From Megaustenia siamemsis (Eukaryota; Mollusca; Gastropoda; Stylommatophora; Ariophantidae): a DNA stretch of 64,000 nucleotides. The first letter of the stretch is position 1. Every line of letters begins with the position of its first letter. The position numbers and the translations under genes are program-made. Below, in pieces: positions 48,698 to 59,821 of the stretch. The stretch lies in NCBI GenBank assembly GCA_032433765.1, contig JAVIAB010000124.1, positions 78,736,965-78,800,964 of the forward strand, written 5' to 3'. The notes below the pieces were generated by a model that did no database searches, was not told the origin of the DNA, and worked only from the letters and a program-made list of their open reading frames with translations.

Positions 48698-49385
48698 ATA
48701 TATTCCTTGAATAACAATTGTTATTCTTATAAATAATAATAGCGACATTACTTATTATTATTCTTAAACATTATTAGAAAACGCTAAACAGTGACTCAGT
48801 TTGTTGTCAAGATGCTCACAATATCAGGCCATCAGCTCTGCCGGATAAATTCTGCTGCCTCCATTAGCACAAGCATGTACTAATCGATAATAGCTTTTAA
48901 CTGATTAGTATCGTGATTTCTTTCTCTTCCTTCCATTCGTCAAATCAAAAGTATACATACATTTAGATACTTTACAGTAACGAGTGTGTAGCTAACTAGA
49001 ACATTAATTTACTTTACTCTAGTCAAAGTCAAAGTAATGGAATTAATTAACCGGATTCAGTTTATTATTTATATTTCCTCATCTAACTCGTTGTAAATGG
49101 CGAAAAAAACAGGTAAGAAACTGGCCGATTGAATGTGTTATGGTAAATATGACCACGTGTCGTCTCCGTATTATAAAAAATGTATAGTGAGCATCATGAC
49201 CTCAAAGCTAGATCAACCCCAAACTCCGATCTATGACGCGCTCGACATCCTTAAGAGTTGAACTTAATGTGAGAGAACTAAACATCAGAATAGACACCTT
49301 GAAAACATGTACAAACGAACGACAAGAGTTTAACAAATAGCTTGCTTAATTTGTTGAACAATTTGATCAAAGGTAACATCTTACC
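48526..49385. other. AT-rich stretch with an (AT)n microsatellite
   Basis: (AT)n run at about 48613-48696 with one CATG interruption. The rest (48700-49385) has no supported feature up to the poly-C run at 49387-49396. Confidence 0.5.
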
Positions 49386-49399
49386 GTAAATCTCCCCCC

Positions 49400-50890
49400 C
49401 CCCCCACTTAAATGTCAAAGACACCAACGACGCCCTCAACATCTTTGCCTTTAGCACCCTTCTTCCTGATCGTCACTACCGCCTCTTCGTCATGGATGTC
49501 TGCTCCCTTTATACTTCTATTCCCCACTCCGACGGCCTTCGGGCTCTTCAGTTTTTCCTGGACCGTAGGGTCCAACTTTCCATCGCCACTGGCGTCCTCC
49601 TCCGTCTAGCGGATTAGTCTTGAACCTCAACTCTTTTTAGTTCAATGGCAATTTCTTCACCCAGATTAGCGGTGTGGCGATGGGCACCAAAATGGGCACT
49701 AGCTGTGCTTGTCTCTTCATGGGGTACCTCGAGCACCAAATCATCCAAACCTACCAGGGCCCTCTTCCCCTTATGTATCGTAGGTACATTGATGACTGCA
49801 TTGGTTTGTCTGACCTTCCAGAGGATGAGATCTTCCGTTTCATCGAATATGTGGGACATCTCCACTCCTCCATCCACATCACCTACCACATCTCCACTCC
49901 TCCATCCACATCACCTACCACATCTCTACCTCCTCCGTATCTTTCCTAGATATCTCAGTTTCCATGGGCACCTCTCATCTTCTCACCTCGATCTTCTACA
50001 AGACCACAGACTCCCACAGTTTCCTCCGCTACGACTCCTCTCATCCTACATCCTGTAAGAACTCTCTTCCCTATTCCCAGCTGCTCAGACTTAGTCGCCT
50101 TTGCCAAGACGATGATGATTTCCTTCACAACGCCCACCTCATGCTTGACTTCTTCCGCCGACGCCTCTATCCAGAAGCAGCTCTCCCCCCTGCCCTGCGT
50201 CGTGTTCTCCACATTTCACGTCAGTCTGTTCTTACCCCCTCTACTCATCCCCCCTTGGATAGAGAAGTACTCGCCCTCACCTATCACCCTCACCACTACG
50301 CTGTGATTAGGACCATCCACCGCTACCTCCCTATTCTCCTATCTGACCCTACTACTCGTCTGCTCTTCCCCGACCTACCAATGGTGGCCTTTAGACGCGA
50401 CCGGAACCTCCGTGACTTTCTTGTCAGGGGCCGTCTTCCTGCTGCCTTCCTTAGCCATCGAGGTACTATCCGCTGCAGCCGCAGAGTGTGCAATACTTGT
50501 GATCACGTTCTCCAGACTGATACTGTCCTCTTCCCTAATGGTCCTTTCGAGATCAGAGAGGGATTCACTTGCACATCGCGGAACATCATTTTTGCCATCA
50601 TCTGTAAGCGATGCAAGTTTACCTACATCGGTCAGTCTGGTCGACATATCGTGGATAGGTGCCGTGAACATTTACATGACATCACCCGAGAAGCGGGCAC
50701 TCCTGTAGCAGCCCACTTTAACTCGAGGGGCCATCGGAGGAAGGCTGATGTCTTGGTCACTGGCCTAGTATCATGCTCCTCTGATCACCACAGTCGTCTC
50801 ACTCTTGAGAACCGTCTGATCGCTCGTTGGGCTTGCCTCACCCGTGACATCAATGTATCCCTGTCCCTCTGGAGACCCCTCTTCCTCTGA
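49400..50890 (+). pseudogene. Penelope-like element: reverse transcriptase plus GIY-YIG endonuclease (disrupted)
   Basis: The first frame (to about 49617) has RLFVMDVCSLYTSIPHSDGL, RT motif A of PLEs (DVxSLYTSIPH). After a stop or frameshift comes FNGNFFTQISGVAMGTKMGT (motif B), ACLFMGYLEHQI, and YRRYIDDCIG (motif C, the PLE form of the catalytic YxDD box). A 32-bp tandem duplication (49856-49919) then breaks the frame. The long ORF 49964-50890 continues with SIFYKTTDSHSFLRYDSSHP, CKNSLPYSQLLRLSRLC, a Cys-rich linker with CKRCKFTYIGQSGRHIVDRC (YIG and catalytic Arg of a GIY-YIG nuclease) and HFNSRGH plus a conserved Glu in LTLENRLIARW. Domain order RT then C-terminal GIY-YIG defines canonical PLEs. 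The 5' third is missing. This copy cannot make a full protein. Confidence 0.93.
49856..49919 (+). repeat. 32-bp tandem duplication inside the PLE reverse transcriptase
   Basis: Two perfect copies of a 32-bp unit beginning ACATCTCCACTCCTCCATCC and ending ACATCACCTACC. Since 32 is not a multiple of three, the duplication shifts the frame between motif C and the thumb region. Confidence 0.95.
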
Positions 50891-50923
50891 CCCCTTCTCC
50901 CACCCCTGTACTCTTCTTCCTAT

Positions 50924-51600
50924 CAATGGCGTATTGTCTATGCTACCGCAGCTACAGCCGGTAGCCTGAACATATTAACGAAATACAAAATGAAATGATA
51001 ATTTATTATATTTTTAAAATAATTATATTACAAATTCTCGAATATTCTATTACACATTTCGTAGGCCAATATAATTTATTTGCTTTGATCTGCATTTATT
51101 AAAGCAAGGTTTTCCTATGACCACTATAACGTTTGTGAATGAAACCGAAACTACCTTACGATAGAATTGATACTACCGATAGTATCTAGCGGTACAGTTC
51201 TCACGGATCGGAACGAGGAAATTCACAACTTTGACATTCAGAAACGACACCGAATTTTATATGGCTAAGCTACATTAAAGCGGTTTCATGGGTTATTTTT
51301 AGCTCTAGCCAATTAGAAGCGTCAAAAAGTGAAAGTGAAACTATTTCTGAATACTGGAACTTCCTTAACTATTTATAACTACGCCATTTTTTTAAAATGT
51401 AGGCACATAGGCATCTCAACTGTCCAGAAACAGCAGCGCTACGAGCTATCTGTTTATAAACAAAAACTGAGAAGTTTTTTTTTTTTGCCGTACGCGAATG
51501 TAGTGTAATATATAAGCAAATAGTTTTATATTAAATTCATTTGGTCTTGTATAATTTTGTTAAACTTCGAGTTTTAAATTTCGTTGATTTATATTATATT

Positions 51601-51664
<64 letters not shown>

Positions 51665-52006
51665 TTATTCATTCATAACCATATAAACTTCATATCGAAC
51701 TTTTATTATTTCTTGTTCATTACTGCCGACGATATGATGGCAGAGTAGGCATCTACACATAATACAGAGATCTCAATAAACTCTATTGTTAAACTTAAAA
51801 ACCAACACAACAGTGCTTTCAATGACAAAGTCATCGAGACATTTTCGTCCCAAACAAGGCGGATATAATTAACATATAAAAAAGTAAATAATTTAAAATA
51901 TAGTTATGTCATTAGCAAATATTACTTCATGTTAGCCTACTGAATATAATTTATGTGTTTATTATGTCAGCGGTAGCCCGGACCCCAAAACCAGTATACG
52001 CCACTA
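50924..52006. mobile_element. Non-autonomous hAT-type element (1083 bp) inside the PLE
   Basis: The left end is CAATGGCGTAT (50924-50934); the right end in reverse complement is TAGTGGCGTAT (52006-51996), so the terminal inverted repeats match at 9 of 11 positions and resemble common hAT ends (CAGTGGCGTA). Direct repeats CTTCCTAT at 50916-50923 and 52007-52014 are a perfect 8-bp target-site duplication, the length diagnostic of hAT. The interior is AT-rich, has no transposase ORF, and includes an (AT)n run at about 51605-51662. It depends on an autonomous hAT elsewhere. Confidence 0.92.
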
Positions 52007-53238
52007 CTTCCTATTTCACCTCTTTGTTCGTCTGCTCCCAATCTATCCCTTCTACCCCTATCCACTTGCAGTAATCCCTCATCTTGCCTTCTTCATCCTT
52101 TAACCCCCTCCCCCCTTCTCTGCGGACTACCTATATGTCCATCTCCTCCGTATCACTACATTACCTCTCCTCCTCTGGTGTATACTTCCTACTCCCCTTT
52201 ATATATACACTCCTAGTATTCTCTATTCTATATTCTCTTGTGTCACCACTTCTCTACCCTCACTATTCCAATTACCCCCGCCCCCCCCCCACCTTACCTG
52301 GGTGTCTACACTTAGCCCTCTTCTAGGACTCCACTTGTCTGTTCATCAGTCACCCTGATTCTACCTCTCTTTGTATCCCCCTCAGTTTCTCCGTTTCCCA
52401 ACTTCTCTACCTCTCTAGGCACTACTTCACGCGTACCATCCCTCTATTACTCCACTTCTTCCTGACTCCCTCTCTATCTATTCACTCCTGACCCACCGCC
52501 TCTCCTTCTATCCACTTTTCCCATACCTGATTCTTACCCTTCTTATTCTTCCTCTCTATTTCTCTTCCTCTCCCTCTCTCTCTATTTATCCATTTTTAGC
52601 CCACCCATAGACTATCTCTCTTGCTCATCTCCCAGTTTACCCCCTTGTCTTTTGTTTCACCCCTTCTTCGATTCCTCTGGTTGGATTACCCCCCTTAGTA
52701 GTTTTATGAGGCCATTACCTTCACCTTCTACCGCTCTTTGTCTGCTCGCAGACATGCCTTACCTGAGCTATTGTTTTGGTTTCTATTTATTTTGACCGGT
52801 GTTTTCACACTAGTCTGGCTGAATCGCCATTTCTTCTCTCCCCCCCCCCCTAATAAATCCCCCTCCTCCCCTCTAAATTGTTTTCCCACGATCTCTTCCT
52901 CGCGTTTTTCCGTCACGTGATGCGTCACGTCATAAATATAGTCATTCACTCGAATTCCTTCACGGCGGACAGACAAGTTGTTTGAGCTAAGTGATTTTCA
53001 TATACGTTTTACGATACATTATTCACTTTTTACTATTGACATCTCTAGCTCTTCCTCATTTCTCTAATCTTTCTATTTTACACCTCTCGACACTCATCCT
53101 TACTCCCCTCATGTAGCCTCCTTTCTTATTTCAACATTCCACGTTCTTCTTTTCTGTCCACCTCTCCATTCACCTGATCATCTAACATGTAGTTATAGAT
53201 AATTGTGCTTCATCGTTTGTTGTTGTTGTCCCTGTATT

Positions 53239-53268
53239 CTGAAGAAGGACTAAGGCCGAAACGTCAGT
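53239..53268 (+). other. Hammerhead-like motif at the PLE 3' end
   Basis: CTGAAGAAGGACTAAGGCC followed by GAAACGTC. The CTGANGA ... GAAAC arrangement resembles the conserved core of hammerhead ribozymes, which are known from PLE terminal repeats. Helix II would be imperfect here (few complementary bases between GGAC/AGG and GGCC), so this may be a degenerate relic or coincidence. Confidence 0.35.
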
Positions 53269-53310
53269 ATTGTGTTGTGTTCCTTCTTTGTAAAGCTGTC
53301 ACAATACCTT

Positions 53311-53327
53311 GGAGTGTTTAACACTCC
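53311..53327 (+). other. Perfect 8-bp inverted repeat near the PLE terminus
   Basis: GGAGTGTT, one T, AACACTCC: perfect dyad with a one-base centre. It is not conserved in the fragment at 22097-22130, so its role is unclear. Confidence 0.6.
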
Positions 53328-53342
53328 CCACCACTGGCTCCC

Positions 53343-53699
53343 CATTGCTTTAGCCGACCAGGGCTCTGGGTGACACGATCCGATGTGTAACCATCATGGA
53401 CAACAGGGAAAAAAACAACAGAAGGTTTCGTGTGCAATCTGCGAATGTTGAAGAATTGTTAGTAGTCAATCATCGAAAAGTGTAGACCAAAATGGTAGTC
53501 GCCGAGAAAGAGTAGACCAAAATGGTAGCCGACGAGAAAGTGTAGACCAAAATGGTAGCCGACGAGAAAGTGTAGAAAGTGTACCCATCTAATTTTCTTC
53601 CTCTTCATTTCTCTTCCTCATCATCTTCTTCTAATACCTCTTCTTCTTCTTCATCTTCTACCCATATTTTTTTTATTCCATAAAATGTACATACAACTA
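53343..53699. other. Short stretch with a 29-bp minisatellite
   Basis: At 53475-53578 about three to four copies of a 29-bp unit (GACCAAAATGGTAGCCGACG plus AGAAAGTGTA). Then CTTCTTCTT-rich sequence. No gene. Confidence 0.6.
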
Positions 53700-55218
53700 T
53701 AAAATCCTGAAATCTGAAGTAGAAAAAGCTATAAAAACAATGAAAAAGGGAAAGGCAGCAGGACCTGACAATATACAGATAGAGATGATACAGGCTCTAG
53801 AAGAGTTTGGCATCGAACTGATCACAGACATATGCAATGACATATACCATACAGGATACATACCAAATGATCCAAAAACATCAACTTTCATTGCATTGCC
53901 TAAAAAGAATGGTGCAGTTGAATGCAGTGATTTTAGAACAATAAGCCTAATGAGCCAGGTAACACAAATTTTGCTAAAAGTTATACAAGGAAGGATTCAC
54001 AATAAAATCAATACTGAATTAGATGAGCATCAATTTGGATTCAGGAAAAACAGTGGGACAAAAGAAGCCATATTTAGCATGAGAACATTGATTGAAAAGT
54101 ACACAGAAGTAAACAAACCAATAAATGCCTGTTTTATAGACTACACCAAAGCTTTCGATAGAATACACCATAACCAACTTATAGACTACCTAAAGGATAT
54201 AAATCTAGACGACGCAGACATACGACTAATATGTAATTTGTACTGGGAGCAAACAGCAATAATAAGATATAACAAGAAGAACTCTACACCCATTGATATA
54301 AAAAGAGGAGTAAGACAAGGATGCATCCTATCACCAAGCTTGTTCGATCTATACAATAAGCAAATCTTTAAAAACATCTCCAGGCCTACTCAGATACCAG
54401 GCCTAAACATTAATGGAAAGATAATCAATAACCTGAGATATGCTGATGATACTGTTCTACTAGCAGAAAATCCTAAAGACCTACAACAATTGCTTAATGT
54501 GATAAACATAACAAGCACAAAATATGGGCTATAAATGAATATCAAAAAGACTAAAACTATGATCATAAACAAAGAAAATTCTCAAGACCTACAATTAAAT
54601 ATCACAGTTGAGGGAATACATCTGGAGACAGTTAAGAACTACAACTACCTGGGACATACTATAACCAATGATGGAAAATGTAAAACTGAAATAAACAAAA
54701 GAATAGGTATGGCAAAAAGTAATTTTAATGCCATGAAAAATATACTAACAACAAAACAAATATCAACAGGGCTGAAGCTAAGAATGGCAAAATGTTACAT
54801 CTTCTCAATATTCCTGTATGGTGCAGAAACATGGACATTAGACAAGAAAACAGAACAGAAAATTGAAGCCTTTAAAATGTGGATTTATAGAAGAATAGGT
54901 AGAATTGGATGGAAACAAAAGATAACAATCGATGAAGTTTTAAAACAACTGAAAATAAAAAGAGAACTACTAAATACAATTAAGACAAGACAAATGACAT
55001 TTTTGGGGCAAGTTAAAAGACACAACAGCCTACTGAAAGTAATATTGGAAGGAAAAATACAAGGTAAAAGAGGCAGAGGCACCCCAAGACTAACATGGAC
55101 GAGTAACATCAAAAGATGGACAAGTCAATCTATGACAGCCTGCACCATCAAAGAAAGAAACAGAGTAGAATGGCGATCCATGGTAGCCAACCTTCGTTGC
55201 GGAGAAGGCACTCGATGA
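53700..55218 (+). pseudogene. LINE reverse transcriptase, family D: near-intact but with one in-frame stop
   Basis: Two abutting ORFs in the same frame. The first (53740-54534, 264 aa) has MKKGKAAGPDNIQIEMIQAL (RT start), FIALPKKNGAVECSDFRTIS, HQFGFRKNSGTKEA, CFIDYTKAFDRIHHNQL (motif A, catalytic Asp), RGVRQGCILSPSLFDLY (motif B) and LRYADDTVLLAE (motif C, YADD). It ends at TAA 54532-54534, right where the family normally has a Lys-type codon before MNIKKTKTM; the second ORF (54535-55218, 227 aa) continues with NYNYLGHTI, FLYGAETWTLDKKTEQKIEA, TRQMTFLGQVKRHNSLLKVI and RGTPRLTWTSNIKRW, ending in RCGEGTR. So one A-to-T type change breaks an otherwise intact RT. The endonuclease domain and the 5' part are missing (5' truncated near 53700). 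The last part recurs at 32855-33085. Confidence 0.95.
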
Positions 55219-55229
55219 CGATGACCCAT

Positions 55230-55326
55230 CTAAGACTGGGTGAACCCGGAACGTGTCGTTCAGGATCGAATCCGACCTCTTGTTCTTTGTACTCCAGTTC
55301 ACTAACCACTGAGCTATCGCGGCTCC
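55230..55326 (-). mobile_element. SINE-A head only (tRNA-related part), minus strand
   Basis: Reverse complement reads GGGAGCCGCGATAGCTCAGT, box B region GATTCGATCC and GGGTTCACCCAG, then stops after about 97 bp. Box A is intact; box B has one change at its start (GATTCGATCC for GGTTCGATCC). The body and tail are absent. It lies about 10 bp beyond the stop codon of the LINE. Confidence 0.85.
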
Positions 55327-56060
55327 CTATTGTATTTATAGTTCTTTTTTTTTCATTGTTAGCTATTTCAAACCTTGATTGTTTTCTAATTCTATCACGC
55401 AATTCTTCCCATTCTTTAATAAATCCACGTTTCAAAAACCTCAATTCTCTCTTCTGTTTTCTTGTTTAATGTTGATGTTTCTGCACCGGCAGGAATACTG
55501 AGAAAATAAAATACTTCTTTTATGTGTGCTACTTTAATCTAATAATTGTTGCTATAAAAAAAAACACGCAACTCATGGGGTAACATGACATTCACGATAT
55601 TCAATTACTTATTTCTGTTGTCTAAAAATGTTTATTCGTTATTTGTGCCAGCTTGGATTATGTTTGTCTTTACCGAAACACAAATTAGGAAAATTGTTCG
55701 ATGTAGATTACAAACACGGAGAGCATGTTCTAATTTCTTTAGCTCGGCATGTTCGCAAAGTCAGTGCAACCACGTGACTAGTTTCAATTTATTAAATGCA
55801 ACACGGAAGAACGGTAACTCGAGGTAAATTGTTAAAGAAACCGTTGATTTCAGGTTCGTTGATATATGGGGGAGTTGTGGTGAGTAGAATGGACGAAACT
55901 CGAGTAGGCTGGTGATGTCAGAGAAACAAGAATATTACAGTATTACAAGCGTGACAAATTGTGTCACATGTATTTGATATTATACAGATGTGTAATTCAG
56001 TCTAATTATGACTTTTTTTTTGTTCCGGCCTTAGAAATATTACGTGTTTCACTCGCTATT
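55327..56060. other. Stretch without a supported gene
   Basis: AT-rich. ORF 55585-55827 (80 aa) has no motif. A TTTTTTTT run near 55345. Nothing else. Confidence 0.4.
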
Positions 56061-56316
56061 GAGCCGCGATAGGTCAGTGGTTAGTGAACTGGACTACGAA
56101 GGATAAGAGGTAGGGTTCGATCCCAACCGACGGCTTCCGGGTTCACCCAGCCTTAAATGGGTACCGGATTTTTCTGGGAAAGTAAAGCGGCACGGGCGTA
56201 ATACCGACCACATTACCCCAAAAATCATGTGCTGAAGGTCTGTAAAATGTATGGTCACTAACACCTTATTCCCTATACGCCACTTGGCGTGACAGGGGCT
56301 CTTTACTTTTTTTCTT
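56061..56316 (+). mobile_element. SINE-A full-length copy
   Basis: GAGCCGCGATAGGTCAGTGG (box A with one change), GGTTCGATCCC (box B exact), full body and a T-rich end. TTTCACTCGCTATTGA occurs at 56047-56062 and 56317-56332; the final GA overlaps the SINE start, so the target-site duplication is 14-16 bp. Confidence 0.95.
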
Positions 56317-56519
56317 TTTCACTCGCTATTGAACGATGGCTGCAATGATTTTACCACTTTTGAGGATTGTAAAGAAATTTGAAAAGGACCTAATTCATTT
56401 GTAAAAAAATGTATAAACATCAGCATAACATGTGCTGGGAGTAACCACCATTGACTGACAATCCAAGCAGGAGAATAATTGTTGAGGGAATGCCGGGTCC
56501 GTAGCGAGTGAGAAACCCC

Positions 56520-56692
56520 GTAGTAAATGTGTTTGAGAGTTATTACGATAAATGTGTTTGAGAGTTATTACGATAAATGTGTTTGAGAGTTATTACGATA
56601 AATGTGTTTGAGAGTTATTACGATAAATGTGTTTGAGAGTTATTACGATAAATGTGTTTGAGAGTTATTACGATAAATGTGTTTGAGTAACA
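56520..56692 (+). repeat. 25-bp minisatellite, 7 copies
   Basis: Unit GTGTTTGAGAGTTATTACGA plus TAAAT, nearly perfect, so recently expanded. Confidence 0.95.
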
Positions 56693-56882
56693 AATAATAT
56701 TCTATATTATAGATATGTGGAGTTACTTCACAACATTAAACCGCAGAGGTGAAGGGAGTCATGTTTCTTTCTCGCTGTTATTATCTCACTCTGCTAAACC
56801 AGCTAGTTACTCATTTCTTAGAGCTGAATCGACAGGGAAGTCTTTGACTACGAGTCATCCAGCTACCACTGGGAAGTTGAGA

Positions 56883-57650
56883 AGTAGAACGGTGGTCCTC
56901 AAAATAGTCCACACTCTTAGACATAGAACGGTGGTCCTCAAAATAGTCCACACTCTTAGACATAGAACGGTGGTCCTCAAAATAGTCCACACTCTTAGAC
57001 ATAGAACGGTGGTCCGCAAAATAGTCCACACTCTTAGACATAGAACGGTGGTCCTCAAAATAGTCCACACTCTTAGACATAGAACGGTGGTCCTCAAAAT
57101 AGTCCACACTCTTAGACATAGAACGGTGGTCCTCAAAATAGTCCACACTCATAGACATAGAACGGTGGTCCTCAGAATAGTCCACACTCTTAGACATAGA
57201 ACGGTGGTTCTCAAAATAGTCCACACTCTTAGACATAGAACGGTGGTCCTCAAAATAGTCCATACTCTTAGACATAGAACGGTGGTCCTCAAAATAGTCC
57301 ATACTCTTAGACATAGAACGGTGGTCCTCAAAATAGTCCATACTCTTAGACATAGAACGGTGGTCCTCAAAATAGTCCATACTCTTAGACATAGAACGGT
57401 GGTCCTCAAAATAGTCCACACTCTTAGACATAGAACGGTGGTCCTCAAAATAGTCCACACTCTTAGACATAGAACGGTGGTCCTCAAAATAGTCCACACT
57501 CTTAGTCATAGAACGGTGGTCCTCAAAATAGTCCACACTCTTAGTCATAGAACGGTGGTCCTCAAAATAGTCCACACTCTTAGTCATAGAACGGTGGTCC
57601 TCAAAATAGTCCACACTCTTAGTCATAGAACGGTGGTCCTCAAAATAGAA
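56883..57650 (+). repeat. 39-bp minisatellite, about 19-20 copies
   Basis: Unit AGAACGGTGGTCCTCAAAAT plus AGTCCACACTCTTAGACAT. 39 is a multiple of 3 and no frame of either strand has frequent stops, so several shadow ORFs exist (56715-57704 HRTVVLKIVHTLR repeats; 56811-57671 minus DYFEDHRSMSKSV repeats). Variants with CATACTC or AGTCATAG form runs. Confidence 0.97.
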
Positions 57651-57702
57651 AAGAAGAAGAAGAACCTTCAATCAGTTCTTGTCAATTCATTAGAAAGAAA
57701 TT

Positions 57703-57758
57703 AGTGTTACCCACCAGTGTTACCCACCAGTGTTACCCACCAGTGTTACCCACCAGTG
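57703..57758 (+). repeat. 13-bp repeat, 4 copies
   Basis: GTTACCCACCAGT repeated four times, perfect. Confidence 0.9.
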
Positions 57759-57892
57759 TTGAAATATTACAGTGTGACCATTTTGGAAGCAATAAGTTCA
57801 GACAACATTTCAGGAGGGGCGTGTAGACTAAAATTAGTTACGGTGAATTCACAGACCAGAAGAGTAACATTTAATTTAGTGGTTTTTTAAAT

Positions 57893-58296
57893 TACTTGTT
57901 GTAGTCTCATGTTTGTTGTTGTTTGAAGTACTTGTTGTAGTCTCATGTTTGTGGTTGTTTGAAGTACTTGTTGTAGTCTCATGTTTGTTGTTGTTTGAAG
58001 TACTTGTTGTAGTCTCATGTTTGTGGTTGTTTGAAGTACTTGTTGTAGTCTCATGTTTGTGGTTGTTTGAAGTACTTGTTGTAGTCTCATGTTTGTGGTT
58101 GTTTGAAGTATTTGTTGTAGTCTCATGTTTGTGGTTGTTTGATGTATTTGTTGTAGTCTCATGTTTGTTGTTGTTTGAAGTACTTGTTGTAGTCTCATGT
58201 TTGTTGTTGTTTGAAGTACGTGTTGTAGTCTCATGTTTGTGGTTGTTTGAAGTACTTGTTGTAGTCTCTTGTTCGTGGTTGTTCGAAGTACTTCTT
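57893..58296 (+). repeat. 36-bp minisatellite, about 11 copies
   Basis: Unit GTTTGTTGTTGTTTGAAGTA plus CTTGTTGTAGTCTCAT. The right end degrades gradually to about 58430. ORFs on both strands (LLFEVLVVVSCL; TTTNMRLQQVLQ) are artefacts. Confidence 0.95.
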
Positions 58297-58685
58297 GTAA
58301 AGTCTCAAATTGGTAATTGTTTGAAGTACTAAGTGTAATGGCTCAATATTGTGGTGTTTGAAGCGCTTATAGAATCTTAATTTTATGTGTTTGAAGAACT
58401 TGTACCATGTTAATTTCGTGTGTTCTTGAAGTATATTGAACTCTTCAATTATTATGTTGGTTGTTCTCATTCACGCCACAGTAAGCAATGCACTCCTGCC
58501 TGCTAGTTTTATTATAAGAATGAAGGTACTAGCCAGCAGACCAGCCTCATCTGAGACACCGTTCTATGTAGTTTGTGTATGTGTTTGTGTTTACATGATG
58601 AGCTTTGCTTGGTCAAACAAGAGTTTGTATAGATCTCCTTCACACAACCAATATTATATTGGAATCTCCAATATTTGAGCCAGTA
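58297..58685. other. Stretch without a supported gene
   Basis: Degraded 36-bp units at the left, then unassigned sequence with a short GT-rich part near 58570. No gene. Confidence 0.4.
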
Positions 58686-58689
58686 CATT

Positions 58690-59105
58690 GTTATTCTTCT
58701 TCTTTTCTCCCTCTTTTGTCTTTCAGCGTCGAGGGGAGATATAATTTGCGGTCTTTTGCTATTCTAATCGCCTCTGCTGCTGTTATGTTTCCTAGTGTTT
58801 CTAATATTCCGTCAATCCATCTTTTTTTATGGAAGACCCTTGGATCTGGTTATTCTTGCAACGTTTATTGAAGGCTCGTTGTGTTCTATTTTGATCTTTC
58901 TGCCTTACCACGAAGGCCAAACCATTTTATCTGTTGTTTCTTTATATATACTATGGCGGGAATTATTCCTAACTTTTTCCTCAGTTCTTCATTTCTGATC
59001 TTACCTTTCAGGCTGTTTCCTGTCATTCGTCTAACACACATCATCTCAGCAGAGGTTATTTTTTTATTGTTCTTGCAACGTTGGGATGAGGACTCTATTA
59101 TAATG
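58690..59105 (-). pseudogene. LINE family A, 3' third
   Basis: Reverse complement contains the same order as 46166-46620: RDKIRNEELRKKLGIIPA-like sequence, KQQIKWFG, QRAFNKRCKNNQIQGSS-like sequence, GILETLGNITAAEAIRI and STLKDKRGRKE with a GAAGAAGAATAA tail. Several frame changes. One copy each of the 21-bp segment expanded at 3381-3485. Confidence 0.82.
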
Positions 59106-59404
59106 TGCCTGTTTTGCCTCTAGAGTTATATCCTTGTTGGGCAATAGTGATAATAGCTGTCCAATGATTTGACAAGCTGTGTTGCATCTTGAATCCATTT
59201 CTGCTGGTTTTTATTAGCTGATTAAACATGGGACATTCTAATGGTATTTAATTTGTTCTACAATTTAATCATTTAACCCACGTCATTAACTGCGTGTCTG
59301 ACAGCCAAAGTTAGCGCAAATGTTTGAGTTAATATTTTGTTTCAATTTGCACCATTCATTCCTAAAGGTAATACCTACGTGGTTCGGCTTTGTGCTTCTT
59401 TTTT
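59106..59404. other. Short stretch without a supported gene
   Basis: AT-rich sequence between two LINE tails; nothing recognisable. Confidence 0.35.
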
Positions 59405-59605
59405 TTTCTTCTTCTTTCCTCCCTCATTTGCCTTTCAGCGTTGAGGGGAGATTTAATTTGCGGTCTTTTGCTCTTCTGTTCGCTTCTGCTGCTGCTATGT
59501 TTCCTAGTGTTTCTAATATTCCATCGATCCATTTTTTTTCGTGGTCGACCCTTGGGCCTGGTGTTCTCGCAACGTTTATTGTGCTCTGGTTGTGTTTTGA
59601 TCACT
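59405..59605 (-). pseudogene. LINE family A, shortest 3' tail
   Basis: Minus-strand ORF 59604-59362 includes CENTRPKGRPRKKMDRWNIR, TRKHSSSRSEQKSKRPQIKS and PLNAERQMREERRRKKK. Same 3' end as the other family A copies with a stronger 5' truncation. Confidence 0.82.
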
Positions 59606-59821
59606 CTGTCTTGTCACGGCTTTGTTATACTACAATACAAAATGTGAATTTTCTAGTTTCATGAGTGTGTGTATTAATGATATTTAAAACAACTTCTCTG
59701 ATGAGAAGGCTAATTGTAAGTGTTATTCTTGTTACTATTGAATATATGATCGTTATATTCGAACAGTATCAACTTGAACTACTCATTCGTGGTAACACTG
59801 GAAGATCTTTCTATTTGAGCA

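Larger units (their letters stand above)
50891..53342 (+). mobile_element. PLE 3' UTR and terminus (interrupted by a hAT-type element)
   Basis: Pyrimidine-rich 3' UTR: 50891-50923, then, after the insertion, 52007-53342. The composition (runs such as CTCTACCCTCACTATTCC, poly-C near 52281 and 52840) continues that of the coding part. It ends with GGCCGAAACGTCAGTATTGT, a TTTGTAAAGCTGTCAC segment and ACTGGCTCCCC, shared with 22036-22147. No ORF of 60-82 codons here shows a domain. Confidence 0.75.

Noticed and set aside
56715..57704. 329-aa TVVLKIVHTLR repeat protein and its 286-aa minus-strand partner
   Set aside because: 39-bp array open on both strands.
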